Source: Devosia neptuniae (GTDB lineage Bacteria; Pseudomonadota; Alphaproteobacteria; Rhizobiales; Devosiaceae). Taken from it: a stretch of DNA of 64,000 bases. The position numbers and the translations under genes were made by a program. The notes under the pieces are model-generated. The model did no database searches. It saw only the letters and a list, made by a program, of their open reading frames with translations, and was not told where the DNA came from. Within the stretch, counting starts at the first letter, position 1; every line of letters begins with the position of its first letter. Below, in pieces: positions 8,287 through 17,723 of the stretch. The stretch lies in assembly GCF_025452235.1 (NCBI RefSeq), contig NZ_CP104965.1:496001-560000 (forward strand), given 5' to 3'.

Positions 8287-9240
8287 ATGATCCTCTTCGC
8301 CCTACGCCGTTTCCTCGGTTTTGCCGCCACGCTGTTGCTGGCAGCCGTAGTGATTTTTTACCTCCTCGATCTGCTGCCCGGCGACCCGGCGCGGTTCACC
8401 CTGGGCATTACCGCCACGCCCGAGGCGGTAGCCAATTTGCGGGCGCAGATGGGGCTGGATGCGCCGGCGCATGAGCGGCTGTTGAGCTGGATTGCCGGCA
8501 TGCTGCATGGGGATTTTGGCATGTCTTATACGCAGCGGGCGCCGGTGGCGGCGCTGCTGTGGGAGCGGCTGGCGGTGACGCTGCCGCTGACCGTGATGGC
8601 CATGATCATCTCCGTCCTAGTCGGGCTGCCGCTGGGGATCGTCTCGGCCCGGGCACGCGGCAAGGCGCCGGATACGGCCATTATGGTGCTGGCGCAGCTG
8701 GGTGTCGCTGTGCCCAATTTCTGGTTTGGCATGATGCTGACGCTGGTGTTTGCCGTGGCTCTGCGCTGGTTGCCGCCGGGCGGGTTTACGCCCTGGGGCG
8801 AAAACCCATGGCTCTCGCTGCGCGGGCTGGTGTTGCCGAGCCTGGCGCTGGCGCTGCCACAGGCGTCGATCCTGGCGCGGGTGATGCGCACGGCACTGGT
8901 CGATGTGCAGGGGCAGGATTTCATTCGCACGGCGCGGGCCAAGGGGCTGACCATGGGCGAGGCGGTGTGGCGGCATGGGGTGCGCAATGCCCTGCTGCCG
9001 GTGCTGACGATTCTAGGGCTGCAATTTGCCTTTCTGATCGCCGGCACGATCATCGTCGAGAATGTGTTCTATCTGCCGGGGCTGGGGCGGCTGATTTTCA
9101 CCGCGATTTCCGAGCGCGACCTGATCCTGGTACGCGGGGCGACGGTGGTGTTGATCGTGGCGGTGACGGCGACGATGTTCGTGGTCGATCTGGCCTACGC
9201 GCTGGTCGATCCGCGCCTGCGGGAGCGCAGCACGCCATGA
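8287..9240 (+). CDS. Peptide ABC transporter permease (DppB-like)
   Basis: This 317-residue permease has an N-terminal TM helix followed by the DppB hallmark LPGDPARFTLG and five further TM segments. The coupling loop is RTARAKGLTMGEAVWRHGVR. ATG 8287 gives the usual MILFALRRFLGF N-terminus, and the upstream TTG 8272 is less likely. The stop overlaps the ATG of dppC (ATGA), indicating translational coupling. Confidence 0.93.
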   Translation: MILFALRRFLGFAATLLLAAVVIFYLLDLLPGDPARFTLGITATPEAVANLRAQMGLDAPAHERLLSWIAGMLHGDFGMSYTQRAPVAALLWERLAVTLPLTVMAMIISVLVGLPLGIVSARARGKAPDTAIMVLAQLGVAVPNFWFGMMLTLVFAVALRWLPPGGFTPWGENPWLSLRGLVLPSLALALPQASILARVMRTALVDVQGQDFIRTARAKGLTMGEAVWRHGVRNALLPVLTILGLQFAFLIAGTIIVENVFYLPGLGRLIFTAISERDLILVRGATVVLIVAVTATMFVVDLAYALVDPRLRERSTP

Positions 9241-10076
9241 ATTTTTTCAAGCGCCACCCCAATCTGGTGATCGGCCTGGTCGCGACCATGCTGTTTGCCC
9301 TGTTGGGGCTGATCTCGCTGGTGTGGACCCCCTACCCGATTGCGCAGATCGATATCGGCCGCCGCTTTCTGGGACCGATGGCCGCGCATTGGCTGGGCAC
9401 GGACAATCTGGGCCGGGACATGGCTTCGCTGGTCATGTCGGGCACGCTGACGAGCTTTGTGGTGGCGGCTTTGGCCGTGGCCATTGGGGCGGGCCTTGGC
9501 GTGCCGCTGGGGCTGGCGGCGGCGGCATGGGGCGGGCCGGTGGAATGGCTGGTGCTGCGCTTTTCCGATTTCCTCTTCGCCTTCCCGGCCATCATCGTTG
9601 CGATTCTCGTGACCGCTTTGTTCGGGCCGGGCGCCATCAATGCGGTGCTGGCGATCGGGCTGTTCAACATCCCGGTGTTTGCGCGGGTGGCGCGGGGCGG
9701 TGCGCTGAGCATTGCGACGCTGGATTTCGTGGCGGCGGGACGGCTGGCGGGGCTGGGGCCGGCGGCCATCGCCTATCGGCACTTGCTGCCCAATATCATG
9801 AGCCTGATCATCGTGCAGGGCACCATCCAGCTCTCGCTGGGCATATTGGCCGAGGCGGGGCTGAGCTATGTGGGGCTAGGCACGCAGCCGCCGGCGACGA
9901 GTCTGGGACTGATGCTGCGCGATGCGCAATCGATGTTCCTGATCCATCCCTGGCTGACGCTGGTGCCGGGACTGTGCATCGTGCTGATCGTGATTGGTCT
10001 CAATATTGCCGGGGATGGGCTGCGCGACGCCATCGATCCGCGGCTGCGGCAGGTGAATGCCAATGTCGTTGCTTGA
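9237..10076 (+). CDS. Peptide ABC transporter permease (DppC-like)
   Basis: This 279-residue partner permease has an N-terminal TM segment, the DppC motif HWLGTDNLGRD at about residues 50-60, and the coupling loop AAGRLAGLGPAAIAYRHLLP. The ATG overlaps the dppB stop by four bases. The 3' end overlaps the start of the ATPase gene by 14 bases. All of this fits one operon with the genes on either side. Confidence 0.94.
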   Translation: MNFFKRHPNLVIGLVATMLFALLGLISLVWTPYPIAQIDIGRRFLGPMAAHWLGTDNLGRDMASLVMSGTLTSFVVAALAVAIGAGLGVPLGLAAAAWGGPVEWLVLRFSDFLFAFPAIIVAILVTALFGPGAINAVLAIGLFNIPVFARVARGGALSIATLDFVAAGRLAGLGPAAIAYRHLLPNIMSLIIVQGTIQLSLGILAEAGLSYVGLGTQPPATSLGLMLRDAQSMFLIHPWLTLVPGLCIVLIVIGLNIAGDGLRDAIDPRLRQVNANVVA

Positions 10077-11643
10077 GGTCAAAGGGCTGTCGGTGCGCTT
10101 CGGCAGCGCCGAGGCGGTCAGCGATGTGAGCTTTACGCTGGAGCGCGGCGAGCGGTTCGGCATTATCGGGGAGAGCGGGTCGGGCAAGACGCTGACGGCG
10201 ATGGCGGTGACGGGGCTATTGCCAGAGGGCGCCGTGATGGGCGGCAGTATCAGCATTGATGGGGTGCCCCTGCCCGCCAATGAGCGCGAGATGGCGCGGC
10301 TGCGCGGCAAGCGGATCGGCATGGTGTTTCAGGAACCGATGACGGCACTGAACCCGTTGATGCGGGTGACCGACCAGATCGAAGAAGCGATCATTCTCAA
10401 TCGCAGCGATAGTGCGCAGCTCGACGTGCCCTATCTGCTCAAGGAAGTGGGGCTGGAGCTGCGCCATGGCGACCGGTTTCCACATGAACTGTCGGGCGGG
10501 CAGCGGCAGCGCGTGATGATCGCCATGGCTCTGGCGAGCCAGCCGGACATTCTGATCGCGGATGAGCCGACTTCGGCGCTGGACCTGATCACCCAGAAGC
10601 GCGTGCTGGATCTGATTGCCGAGATTTGCACGCGGCGGCACATGGCGCTGCTGTTTATCAGCCATGACCTCAAAGCCGTTGGCGTGTTGTGCAGCCGGGT
10701 GGCGGTGATGCATCGGGGGCGGCTGGTGGAGACTGGCCCCGCGGCCAGTGTGTTCTCGGACCCGCAGCAGGATTATACGCGCCGGCTGGTGGCGGCGTCG
10801 CGGTTTGAGGTCACGCGGGAGGACCATCCGCTTGGTGGCGCACCATTGCTGGCGGTGGAAGACGTGCTGCGCGACTACCGGCAGGGCGGGTTTTGGCTAT
10901 GGCGAGAAAAGCCGTTGCGGGCGGTAGCTGGAGTGAGCTTTGCCATTAGCGAGGGCGAATGCGTGGCGCTGGTGGGACCTTCGGGCTGCGGCAAGACCAC
11001 GCTGGCCAAGATTATTGTCGGACTCGATAGCGCGACCTCGGGCCAGGTGCGATTGGGCGGAATGGCCTATCATGGCGCGGACCTGCCGCGGGGGCAGCGG
11101 CGCGATATTTCGCTGGTGTTTCAGGACCCGTTTGGCAGCTTCAATCCGCGATTGACCATCGCCCAATCGCTGGGTGAGCCGCTGCGGCTGGAGGCTAAGC
11201 TGGACCCCGTGGAACGGCAGCGCCGACTGGTCGAAGCCATCGAGGCGGTGGGGCTGCGCGGCGATATGCTAGCGCGCTATCCGCATGAATTTTCGGGCGG
11301 ACAGCGGCAGCGGCTGGCCATTGCGCGGGCGCTGGTGACGCGGCCCAAGCTGGTGGTGCTGGACGAGCCGGTTTCGGCGCTGGATGTATCGGTGCGCGGC
11401 GAAGTGCTGGCGCTATTGGCGCGGCTGCAGGCCGAATTCGGGCTGACCTATCTGATCATCAGCCACGATATCGACATGGTGCGTGCCGTGGCTGATCGCG
11501 TGCTGGTGATGGAGGCCGGGCGGATCGTCGAGGAAGGATCGCCCGAGACAATATTTGCCCAGCCGCAGCATAGGCTGACGCGCGAACTGATGGCCGCGCG
11601 CCTGCCGGATGTGGGTGAGACGCTACAGGATCGTCGCGCCTGA
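10063..11643 (+). CDS. Fused peptide ABC transporter ATPase (DppD-DppF in one chain)
   Basis: This 526-residue cytoplasmic ATPase has two nucleotide-binding domains in one polypeptide. Walker A is GESGSGKT (about residue 36) and GPSGCGKT (about 305). The signatures are LSGGQRQR and FSGGQRQR, and Walker B is ILIADEPTSALD and LVVLDEPVSALD. ATG 10063 is chosen because AGGTG lies seven bases upstream, though ATG 10057 is also possible. It completes a dpp-type transporter, with the fused DF form replacing two genes. Its 3' end overlaps the convergent tctC-like gene by 21 bases. Confidence 0.94.
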   Translation: MSLLEVKGLSVRFGSAEAVSDVSFTLERGERFGIIGESGSGKTLTAMAVTGLLPEGAVMGGSISIDGVPLPANEREMARLRGKRIGMVFQEPMTALNPLMRVTDQIEEAIILNRSDSAQLDVPYLLKEVGLELRHGDRFPHELSGGQRQRVMIAMALASQPDILIADEPTSALDLITQKRVLDLIAEICTRRHMALLFISHDLKAVGVLCSRVAVMHRGRLVETGPAASVFSDPQQDYTRRLVAASRFEVTREDHPLGGAPLLAVEDVLRDYRQGGFWLWREKPLRAVAGVSFAISEGECVALVGPSGCGKTTLAKIIVGLDSATSGQVRLGGMAYHGADLPRGQRRDISLVFQDPFGSFNPRLTIAQSLGEPLRLEAKLDPVERQRRLVEAIEAVGLRGDMLARYPHEFSGGQRQRLAIARALVTRPKLVVLDEPVSALDVSVRGEVLALLARLQAEFGLTYLIISHDIDMVRAVADRVLVMEAGRIVEEGSPETIFAQPQHRLTRELMAARLPDVGETLQDRRA

Positions 11644-12594
11644 GGCTTCGACCACCGGCGCCCAGCGTTCGACTTCGGTGGCGACATGGGTGGCCAGCTC
11701 TTCGGGCGTCGAGCCGACAACGATGGCGCCGACTTCGGCAAGCCGCTCATGGACCGCCGGATCGTTGATGGCCGCGACGGCGGCCTGGTTGAGCTTGGCG
11801 ACCACTTCGGGCGGGGTGCCGGCCGGCGCGAAGAGGGCATTCCAGGTATTGGTTTCGTAGCCGGGCACGCCCGCTTCATCCATGGTGGGCACATCGGGGA
11901 AGCTGGCGGCGCGTTCGAGCGTGGTGACAGCCAGCGGGCGCAGGGTGCCGGCTTTCATGTGCTCGGTGGCGGACGGCAGATTATCGAAAATGATCGGCAC
12001 GGCGCCGCTGAGCGCATCGACCAAAGCGGGGCCCGAGCCCTGATAGGGCACGTGGACCATATCGACACCGGCCATGGATTTGAACAATTCGCCCGACAGA
12101 TGCAGCGGCGTGCCATTGCCCGAGGAGGCATAGGCATGGGTTTCCGGCTCGGCCTTGAGCAGGGCGATCAGTTCCTCGACATTGGTGGCGGGGAAATCGG
12201 GGTTGACCAGCAGCACATTGGGTACGGTCACCAGCAGGGAAATCGGAGCGAAATCGGCGGACGGATCAAAGGGCGGCGTGGCGTAAAGCGAGGCGCTGAG
12301 TGCGTGCGTGGCAATGGTGCCCATCAGGATGGTGTAGCCATCGGGAGCCGCATCGGCCACGGCCGTGGCGCCGAGTACGCCTCCCGCGCCGGCCTGATTG
12401 ACCACCAGAACCTGCTGGCCCAATTGGGCGCTCATCGCTTCGGCAACAATGCGGCCGACCAGGTCAGTCGAGCCGCCGGCGGCGAAGGGGACGACCAGAT
12501 TGATCGGCTTATTGGGAAAATCCTGCGCCATGGCAGGCAAGGACACGACAAGCGCCCCGGCCGCAATGGCCAGGGTTGATAGCAACGACTTCAT
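11623..12594 (-). CDS. Orphan tripartite tricarboxylate transporter substrate-binding protein (TctC/Bug family)
   Basis: This is a 323-residue periplasmic Bug-family protein. The signal peptide ends in PAMA, and the mature start FPNKPINLVVPFAAGGSTDLVGR is the TctC fingerprint. The second loop ENQAGAGG is present as NQAGAGGVLGA. GGGAGG lies ahead of ATG 12594. No TctA or TctB gene adjoins it, so it may feed the TctAB pair at 42.5-44.6 kb or a distant pair, or serve as an extracytoplasmic sensor. The ligand is unknown; carboxylates are typical. Confidence 0.9.
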   Translation of the reverse strand: MKSLLSTLAIAAGALVVSLPAMAQDFPNKPINLVVPFAAGGSTDLVGRIVAEAMSAQLGQQVLVVNQAGAGGVLGATAVADAAPDGYTILMGTIATHALSASLYATPPFDPSADFAPISLLVTVPNVLLVNPDFPATNVEELIALLKAEPETHAYASSGNGTPLHLSGELFKSMAGVDMVHVPYQGSGPALVDALSGAVPIIFDNLPSATEHMKAGTLRPLAVTTLERAASFPDVPTMDEAGVPGYETNTWNALFAPAGTPPEVVAKLNQAAVAAINDPAVHERLAEVGAIVVGSTPEELATHVATEVERWAPVVEASGATIL

Positions 12595-12674
12595 CAATGG
12601 GTTCCTCCCCGGGGTGACGGGGAGGCAATTGCGGCTGGATGGATTTGGTTCCACCCGCCCGGCAAAATAATTGC

Positions 12675-14348
12675 TCAGTTCAGAATGCCGATATAGGCGC
12701 CGAAGGGTTCCAGATCGAGCTCGCCATCGATGGGGGCAGCGATCACGCCCGGGCATTCGGCATGATGGGGAGCAAGACCCGCGGGAATGGCGAATTCGGC
12801 AGCGCCGTCGCCCATGTTGAAGACGCAGAGCAGACGGTCGTCGCCCTCTTCGCGGGTGAAAGCGAGGATGTCGCCGGTGGAGTCCAGCAGGGTGATTTTG
12901 CCCTTGGCGAGGGCCGGATGGGCTTTGCGGAAGGCCAGCAGCGAGCGGTAGAATTCGAGCACCGAGCCCTCGACGCCGTGCTGGGTATCGACGGCATGGG
13001 TCAGGTGTTCGGCGGGGACGGGCAACCAGGTGCGCTCGGCGGTGGAGAAGGCGCCGTTGCGGACATGGGCCTGCCAGACCATGGGCGTGCGGCAGCCGTC
13101 CCGACCCTTGAATTCGGGCCAGAATTCAATGCCGTAGGGGTCGACCAGATCGGCGAACGAGAGCTCGGCCTCCTTGAGGCCGAGTTCCTCGCCCTGATAG
13201 AGGCAGACCGAGCCGCGCATGGCCAGGATCAGCGTGGCGGCAAGGCGGGTGAAGGCGGCCTCCTGCCCGTGCACCGCCCAGCGGCTGACATGGCGGACCA
13301 CATCATGGTTGGAGAAGGCGAGGCAGATCCAGCCGTCGGGCGCCTGGCTTTCGGTGGCCGCAATCGAGGTCTTGAAGTGCGCGGCGGAGAATTCGCCGCC
13401 CAGATAATCGAAGGTATAGGCCATGTGCAGGTGGTCATCACCCGAGGTGTATTGGGCCATGAGCTCGAGCTGGTGCTGGCTGTCGCCGATCTCACCCACC
13501 GTGGTGGTGCCGGGATATTCGTCCATCAGGGCGCGCAGGCGGGTGAGGAAGGCGAGGTTTTCCGGCCGGGATTTGTCGTAGACATGTTCCTGGAAATTAT
13601 AGGGATTTACCGCCGGGGCGGTCGAGGCGTTGAAATCCTCGGGACGGACCACCGGATTGTCCTCGAAACCCAGCGAGCAGAAGTAGAAATTGACCGTATC
13701 GAGGCGGAAGCCATCGACGCCCCGCTCGAGCCAGAAGCGCATTTCGCCCAGCAGAGCATCCTGCACTTCGGGATTGTGGAAGTTCAGGTCGGGCTGGGAG
13801 ACCAGGAAATTGTGCTGGTAATATTGCATGCGCCGGCTATCCCAGGACCAGGCGGAACCGCCGAAGATGGAGAGCCAATTATTGGGCGGGGTGCCATCGG
13901 GCTTGGGATCGGCCCAGACATACCAATCGGATTTGGCATTGGTGCGGGACTGGCGGCTCTCGGAGAACCAGGCGTGCTTGTCCGATGAGTGCGAAATCAC
14001 CTGATCGATGATGACCTTGAGGCCCAGAGAATGGGCCTTTTGCACGAGCCGGTCGAAATCCTCCAGTGTGCCGAAGCTGGGATCGATATCGCGATAATTG
14101 GAGACGTCGTAGCCGAAATCCTTCATTGGCGAGGTGAATACTGGCGAGAGCCAAATGGCATCGACGCCCAAATCGGCGACATAATCGAGCCGGCTGGTAA
14201 TGCCGACCAGATCTCCCACGCCATCGCCATTCTGGTCCTGATAGGAGCGCGGATAGATCTGGTAGATCACCGCGCCCCGCCACCAATCGCGGTCGCGCGT
14301 GGCTTCGTCCGGGTGCTTCTGCTCGGTCATCAGGGAAGTGGCGGTCAT
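12675..14348 (-). CDS. Alpha-glucosidase, glycoside hydrolase family 13
   Basis: This 557-residue cytoplasmic GH13 enzyme of the oligo-1,6-glucosidase/AglA group releases glucose from alpha-glucosides. Visible catalytic blocks are the nucleophile Asp in DGFRLDTVN, the acid/base Glu in TVGEIGD and the transition-state Asp in FSNHDVVRH. The N-terminus has WWRGAVIYQIYPRSYQD, typical of the family. GGAG six bases before ATG 14348 supports that start. A paralogue sits at 23633-25258. No sugar transporter or LacI regulator is adjacent in this window. Confidence 0.93.
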   Translation of the reverse strand: MTATSLMTEQKHPDEATRDRDWWRGAVIYQIYPRSYQDQNGDGVGDLVGITSRLDYVADLGVDAIWLSPVFTSPMKDFGYDVSNYRDIDPSFGTLEDFDRLVQKAHSLGLKVIIDQVISHSSDKHAWFSESRQSRTNAKSDWYVWADPKPDGTPPNNWLSIFGGSAWSWDSRRMQYYQHNFLVSQPDLNFHNPEVQDALLGEMRFWLERGVDGFRLDTVNFYFCSLGFEDNPVVRPEDFNASTAPAVNPYNFQEHVYDKSRPENLAFLTRLRALMDEYPGTTTVGEIGDSQHQLELMAQYTSGDDHLHMAYTFDYLGGEFSAAHFKTSIAATESQAPDGWICLAFSNHDVVRHVSRWAVHGQEAAFTRLAATLILAMRGSVCLYQGEELGLKEAELSFADLVDPYGIEFWPEFKGRDGCRTPMVWQAHVRNGAFSTAERTWLPVPAEHLTHAVDTQHGVEGSVLEFYRSLLAFRKAHPALAKGKITLLDSTGDILAFTREEGDDRLLCVFNMGDGAAEFAIPAGLAPHHAECPGVIAAPIDGELDLEPFGAYIGILN

Positions 14349-14423
14349 TGGGGGCTCCGGGACACGCGGGGTTGGGCTGCATGTCCTAGAGTGCTGACAC
14401 GGCGCAGCTATGGCAAGGGATCG

Positions 14424-15497
14424 CTAGCCCCGCAGCGCGGGCAAGCCTGCGAGAATTTTTGTGGCGATGGCGCGGAAGGCCTGGGCTTCGGAGCCATTGG
14501 GCGCGGAGACGACGGGGGGCTGGCCAATGTCGGAGTTTTCGCGGATTGACATGACCAGCGGGACGGCGCCGAGGAAGGGCATGTCGAGTGACCTGGCCGC
14601 ATTTTCGGCGCCGCCGGTGCCGAAAATATCGTAGCGGGTGCCGGTATCGGGGGCGATGAAATAACTCATATTCTCAATCAAGCCAAGCAGCGGCACACCC
14701 ATGCGGCGCAGCATGTCGATGGCCTTTTTGGCATCGATCAGGGCCAGTTCCTGCGGCGTGGAGACAATGACGACGCCATCGACTTCGGACTGCTGGAACA
14801 GGGAAATGTGAATGTCGCCAGTGCCGGGCGGCAGGTCGACGACAAGGATGTCGAGATCGCCCCAATCGGTTTCACGCAGCAATTGGCGGAGCGCTGAGGT
14901 TGCCATAGGGCCGCGCCAGACCACGGCTTGGTCGGGATTTAGCATGGAGCCGATCGACATGGCCTTGAGGCCGAAGGCGCTGTGGGGCGTGAAAATGCCG
15001 TCTTCGCGGATGGCGGGCCGGCCTTCGAGGCCCAGCAGCTTGGGAATGGAGGGGCCGTAGAGATCGGCATCGAGAATGCCGGTGCGCAGGCCTTCAGCGG
15101 CAAAGGCCAGGGCCAGATTGACCGCGGTGGTGGATTTGCCGACGCCGCCCTTGCCGGAGCCAACCGCGATGATGCGCTTGATGCCGGGCACGGCTTGCTT
15201 GCCGGCCGGAACGGGGCTGCCATGGGAGAATTTTGGGCCCGCCGGCGGCTTGCCAGAGGTGAGCGACACCATGACCTTGCGCGTGCCGGCCACGGCCTGC
15301 GCTGCCAACTGGGCCTGTTCACGCGCGGGGCCGAAGGCGGCTTCCATGCCCGGGGCCACGGCAATGGCGAAAGCCACAGCGCTGGGCGTGACGATGATTT
15401 CGGACAGGCCACCATAGCCCGACAAATCTCCGCCACCGGGAATTTCCACAGCAGCGAGCGCGGCTTTGATGGTGGCGGCGAGTTCGGTATCGGCCAT
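14424..15497 (-). CDS. mrp: Mrp/ApbC-family P-loop Fe-S carrier ATPase
   Basis: This 357-residue protein has a short N-terminal MIP18-like domain (about 1-90) and then a deviant Walker A GSGKGGVGKST. The block VVDLPPGTGD and the segment ENMSYFIAPDTGTRYDIFGTGGA-like region follow. In canonical ApbC/NBP35 proteins the last region carries CPxC, which bridges an Fe-S cluster; here the Cys positions are Ala and Thr. The protein is probably still an Fe-S-related ATPase, since alphaproteobacterial Mrp proteins often lack these Cys as far as I recall. The chain length is normal. Confidence 0.9.
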   Translation of the reverse strand: MADTELAATIKAALAAVEIPGGGDLSGYGGLSEIIVTPSAVAFAIAVAPGMEAAFGPAREQAQLAAQAVAGTRKVMVSLTSGKPPAGPKFSHGSPVPAGKQAVPGIKRIIAVGSGKGGVGKSTTAVNLALAFAAEGLRTGILDADLYGPSIPKLLGLEGRPAIREDGIFTPHSAFGLKAMSIGSMLNPDQAVVWRGPMATSALRQLLRETDWGDLDILVVDLPPGTGDIHISLFQQSEVDGVVIVSTPQELALIDAKKAIDMLRRMGVPLLGLIENMSYFIAPDTGTRYDIFGTGGAENAARSLDMPFLGAVPLVMSIRENSDIGQPPVVSAPNGSEAQAFRAIATKILAGLPALRG

Positions 15498-15642
15498 TGG
15501 GGACCTTTTGCTGTGCCTGGCCCCTGCCCTTCCCTCGCAAGAGGGTGGATCGGCCGCAGGCCGAAATGGTGAGGGGCTACAGACCCCTCACGCGATTATC
15601 ATAAGGGTCGTAGACCCCTCATCCGCCCCGGCGGGGCACCTA

Positions 15643-15709
15643 GCCATTCGAGCATAGCTCTCATGGCCTTCGCTCCACCGGAGCGATTTGCCCTTGGCCG
15701 GGTCGAAGT
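15643..15709. repeat. Intergenic palindromic repeat, GAGCATAGCTC/CGCTCC family, copy 1
   Basis: This repeat shares GCCATTCGAGCATAGCTCTC, then CATGGCCTTC, then the hairpin CGCTCC-ACC-GGAGCG and GATTTGCCCT with 21206-21290. It lies in the 245-base gap between mrp and the transaldolase gene, which has no gene of its own. The flanks carry further GC-rich hairpins (CGCCCCGGCGGGGC). Confidence 0.6.
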
Positions 15710-15742
15710 CCCACTGGGGGAGAAGGACGAGCAGAGCGAGCC

Positions 15743-16396
15743 TTAGAGGATCGACTGGCCGGTGGCTTTCCAGTCCTTGAGGAAGCCTTCGATGCCCGCA
15801 TTGGTCAGCGGGTGGTTGGCGAGCTTGCGGATCACGTCGGGCGGGATGGTGGCGACGTCGGCCCCGGCCAAAGCGACTTGGGTCACGTGGTTGGGCGAGC
15901 GGATCGAGGCGGCCAGGATCTGGGTTTCGAACTGGTAGTTGTCGTAGATCTGGCGGATGTTTTCGATCAGTTCGACACCGTCGAGATTGATATCATCGAG
16001 ACGGCCGAGGAAGGGCGAGATATAGGTCGCGCCGGCCTTGGCGGCGAGCAGGGCCTGATTGGCCGAGAAGCACAGGGTGACGTTGGTTTTGACGCCGCGT
16101 TCCTTGAAGGTCTTGGTGGCTTTGAGGCCATTGAGCGTCAGGGGGAGCTTGACCACGACATTGTCGGCCAGCTTGGCCAGCACTTCGCCTTCGGCAATCA
16201 TGCCGTCATATTCAAGGCTGGCGACTTCGGCCGAGACCGGGCCGGGCACGGTGGCGCAGATTTCCTTGACGACTTCCTTGAAATCGCGGCCGGACTTGGC
16301 AATCAGCGACGGATTGGTGGTGACACCATCGAGCAGGCCGGTATCGTACAGCTCCTTGATGTCCTTGATTTCTGCAGTGTCGACGAAGAACTTCAT
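15743..16396 (-). CDS. tal: Small transaldolase (TalC/FSA superfamily)
   Basis: This 217-residue decamer-type class I aldolase has the start [10 protein letters not shown] and the motif [14 protein letters not shown]. The Schiff-base Lys is in NVVVKLPLT. Two positions separate transaldolases from fructose-6-phosphate aldolases: here the first is Glu (SAEVAS) and the second Phe ([12 protein letters not shown]), which are the transaldolase residues. I therefore call transaldolase rather than FSA. The role is the non-oxidative pentose phosphate pathway. AGGAGG lies eight bases before the ATG, overlapping nothing. Confidence 0.92.
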   Translation of the reverse strand: MKFFVDTAEIKDIKELYDTGLLDGVTTNPSLIAKSGRDFKEVVKEICATVPGPVSAEVASLEYDGMIAEGEVLAKLADNVVVKLPLTLNGLKATKTFKERGVKTNVTLCFSANQALLAAKAGATYISPFLGRLDDINLDGVELIENIRQIYDNYQFETQILAASIRSPNHVTQVALAGADVATIPPDVIRKLANHPLTNAGIEGFLKDWKATGQSIL

Positions 16397-16467
16397 GGTT
16401 CCCTCCTAGAGCTGTTCAGCAAAATGTGTAGCACGGCGGGGCCGGGCTGCAAGGCGAATGGACTGGC

Positions 16468-17652
16468 TTATTTGCTCGCCGAGAGCATGGCTTCCGCCAG
16501 ATCGCCGACCCGATCCTCCGGGATGCCGGCGACATTGATGCGACTGTCACCAATCATATAAACACCATTGGCGGCTTTTAAATGCTCAACGACGTCATTG
16601 GGCAGCCCAAGCAGTGAAAACATGCCGCGATGGGCGGCGATGAAGTCGAAATCCTTGGAATTTGAACGCTGGCGGATGGCTTCGGCCAGCTTTTCGCGCA
16701 GCGTGATCATGCGGCCGCGCATCTGATTGAGCTCGGCTTCCCACTCGGCGCGCAGATCCTTGTCCTCAAGGATGGTGCGGATGATTTCGGCACCATGATC
16801 GGGCGGCTGCGAATAGGCGCCGCGGATGATGTTGAGAAGCTGGGAATTGGTCACGTCGGCCTGGTCCGCATCCCTGGCGATGAGGATGGCGGCGCCGATG
16901 CGTTCGCGATAGAGGCCGAAATTCTTGGAGCCCGAGAAAGCGATCAGCGCTTCGGGAACCGAGGCGATCACCTTGCGGGTGCCATAGGCGTCTTCGAGCA
17001 GGCCATCGCCGAAGCCGAGATAGGCCAGGTCAATGAAGGGCAAAGCGCCGGTGCGGGCAAGGCTTGCGGCGACCTGATCCCACTGCTCATTGGTGAGGTT
17101 GGCGCCGGTTGGGTTGTGGCAGCAGCCATGCAGCAGCACGACATCGTCCTTGCCCAATTTATCAAGCGCAGCAAGCATTTGCGGGAATTTTACGCCACGG
17201 GTTTCGGTGTCGAAATAGGGGTATTTCTCGACCTTGAGACCGGAATTTTCGGCAATGGGGTTGTGGTTGGGCCAGGTCGGATCGGAGACCCAGACAGTGG
17301 CGCCGGGCTTGGCGCGGTTGATCAGCTGCATCAAAACCCAGAGCGAGCCAGTGCCGCCAGGGGCCTGAGCGATGCGGACGCGAGAGCGGTCGACGCTATC
17401 GGCCAAAGCCAGATCGAGCACGGCGGCGCCGAAGCCCTTATTGCCGGCAATGCCCAGATAAGTCTTGGTTTTTTCGTTTTCGAGAATGCGCTGCTCGGCC
17501 TTGCGGACGGCGGACATGACGGGCGTGACGCCCTTTTCGTCCTTATAAACGCCGACGCCGAGGTCGATCTTGGTGGAGCGCGGGTCGGCCGCGTATTCGC
17601 CCATGAGCGCCAGGATCTTGTCGCCGGGGGCCTTGGTGAGGGTCTCGAACAT
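16468..17652 (-). CDS. tyrB: Aromatic amino acid / aspartate aminotransferase (class I, PLP)
   Basis: This 394-residue fold-type I aminotransferase begins MFETLTKAPGDKILALMGEY, a TyrB/AspC-type start. Visible blocks are the cofactor-binding LHGCCHNPTGANLT and DLAYLGFGDG, and the Schiff-base Lys in AFSGSKNFGLYRERIG. It converts aspartate or aromatic amino acids with 2-oxoglutarate. TyrB and AspC are hard to tell apart from sequence alone. It is transcribed apart from its neighbours, with etfA ending about 70 bases upstream on the same strand. Confidence 0.9.
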   Translation of the reverse strand: MFETLTKAPGDKILALMGEYAADPRSTKIDLGVGVYKDEKGVTPVMSAVRKAEQRILENEKTKTYLGIAGNKGFGAAVLDLALADSVDRSRVRIAQAPGGTGSLWVLMQLINRAKPGATVWVSDPTWPNHNPIAENSGLKVEKYPYFDTETRGVKFPQMLAALDKLGKDDVVLLHGCCHNPTGANLTNEQWDQVAASLARTGALPFIDLAYLGFGDGLLEDAYGTRKVIASVPEALIAFSGSKNFGLYRERIGAAILIARDADQADVTNSQLLNIIRGAYSQPPDHGAEIIRTILEDKDLRAEWEAELNQMRGRMITLREKLAEAIRQRSNSKDFDFIAAHRGMFSLLGLPNDVVEHLKAANGVYMIGDSRINVAGIPEDRVGDLAEAMLSASK

Positions 17653-17723
17653 TTCAGGAGCAGTTCCGGTGGGAAGGCGCCGCCTTTATAGGCGGCGGAG
17701 GATTTTTTGCAATTGCAATCGGC

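Noticed and set aside
12639..13988. A 449-codon plus-strand frame opposite the first alpha-glucosidase
   Set aside because: It mirrors a GH13 gene with intact catalytic motifs; the product is low complexity and has no ribosome site.
15743..16396. Annotation as fructose-6-phosphate aldolase
   Set aside because: The two diagnostic positions are Glu and Phe, as in transaldolases, rather than Gln and Tyr.
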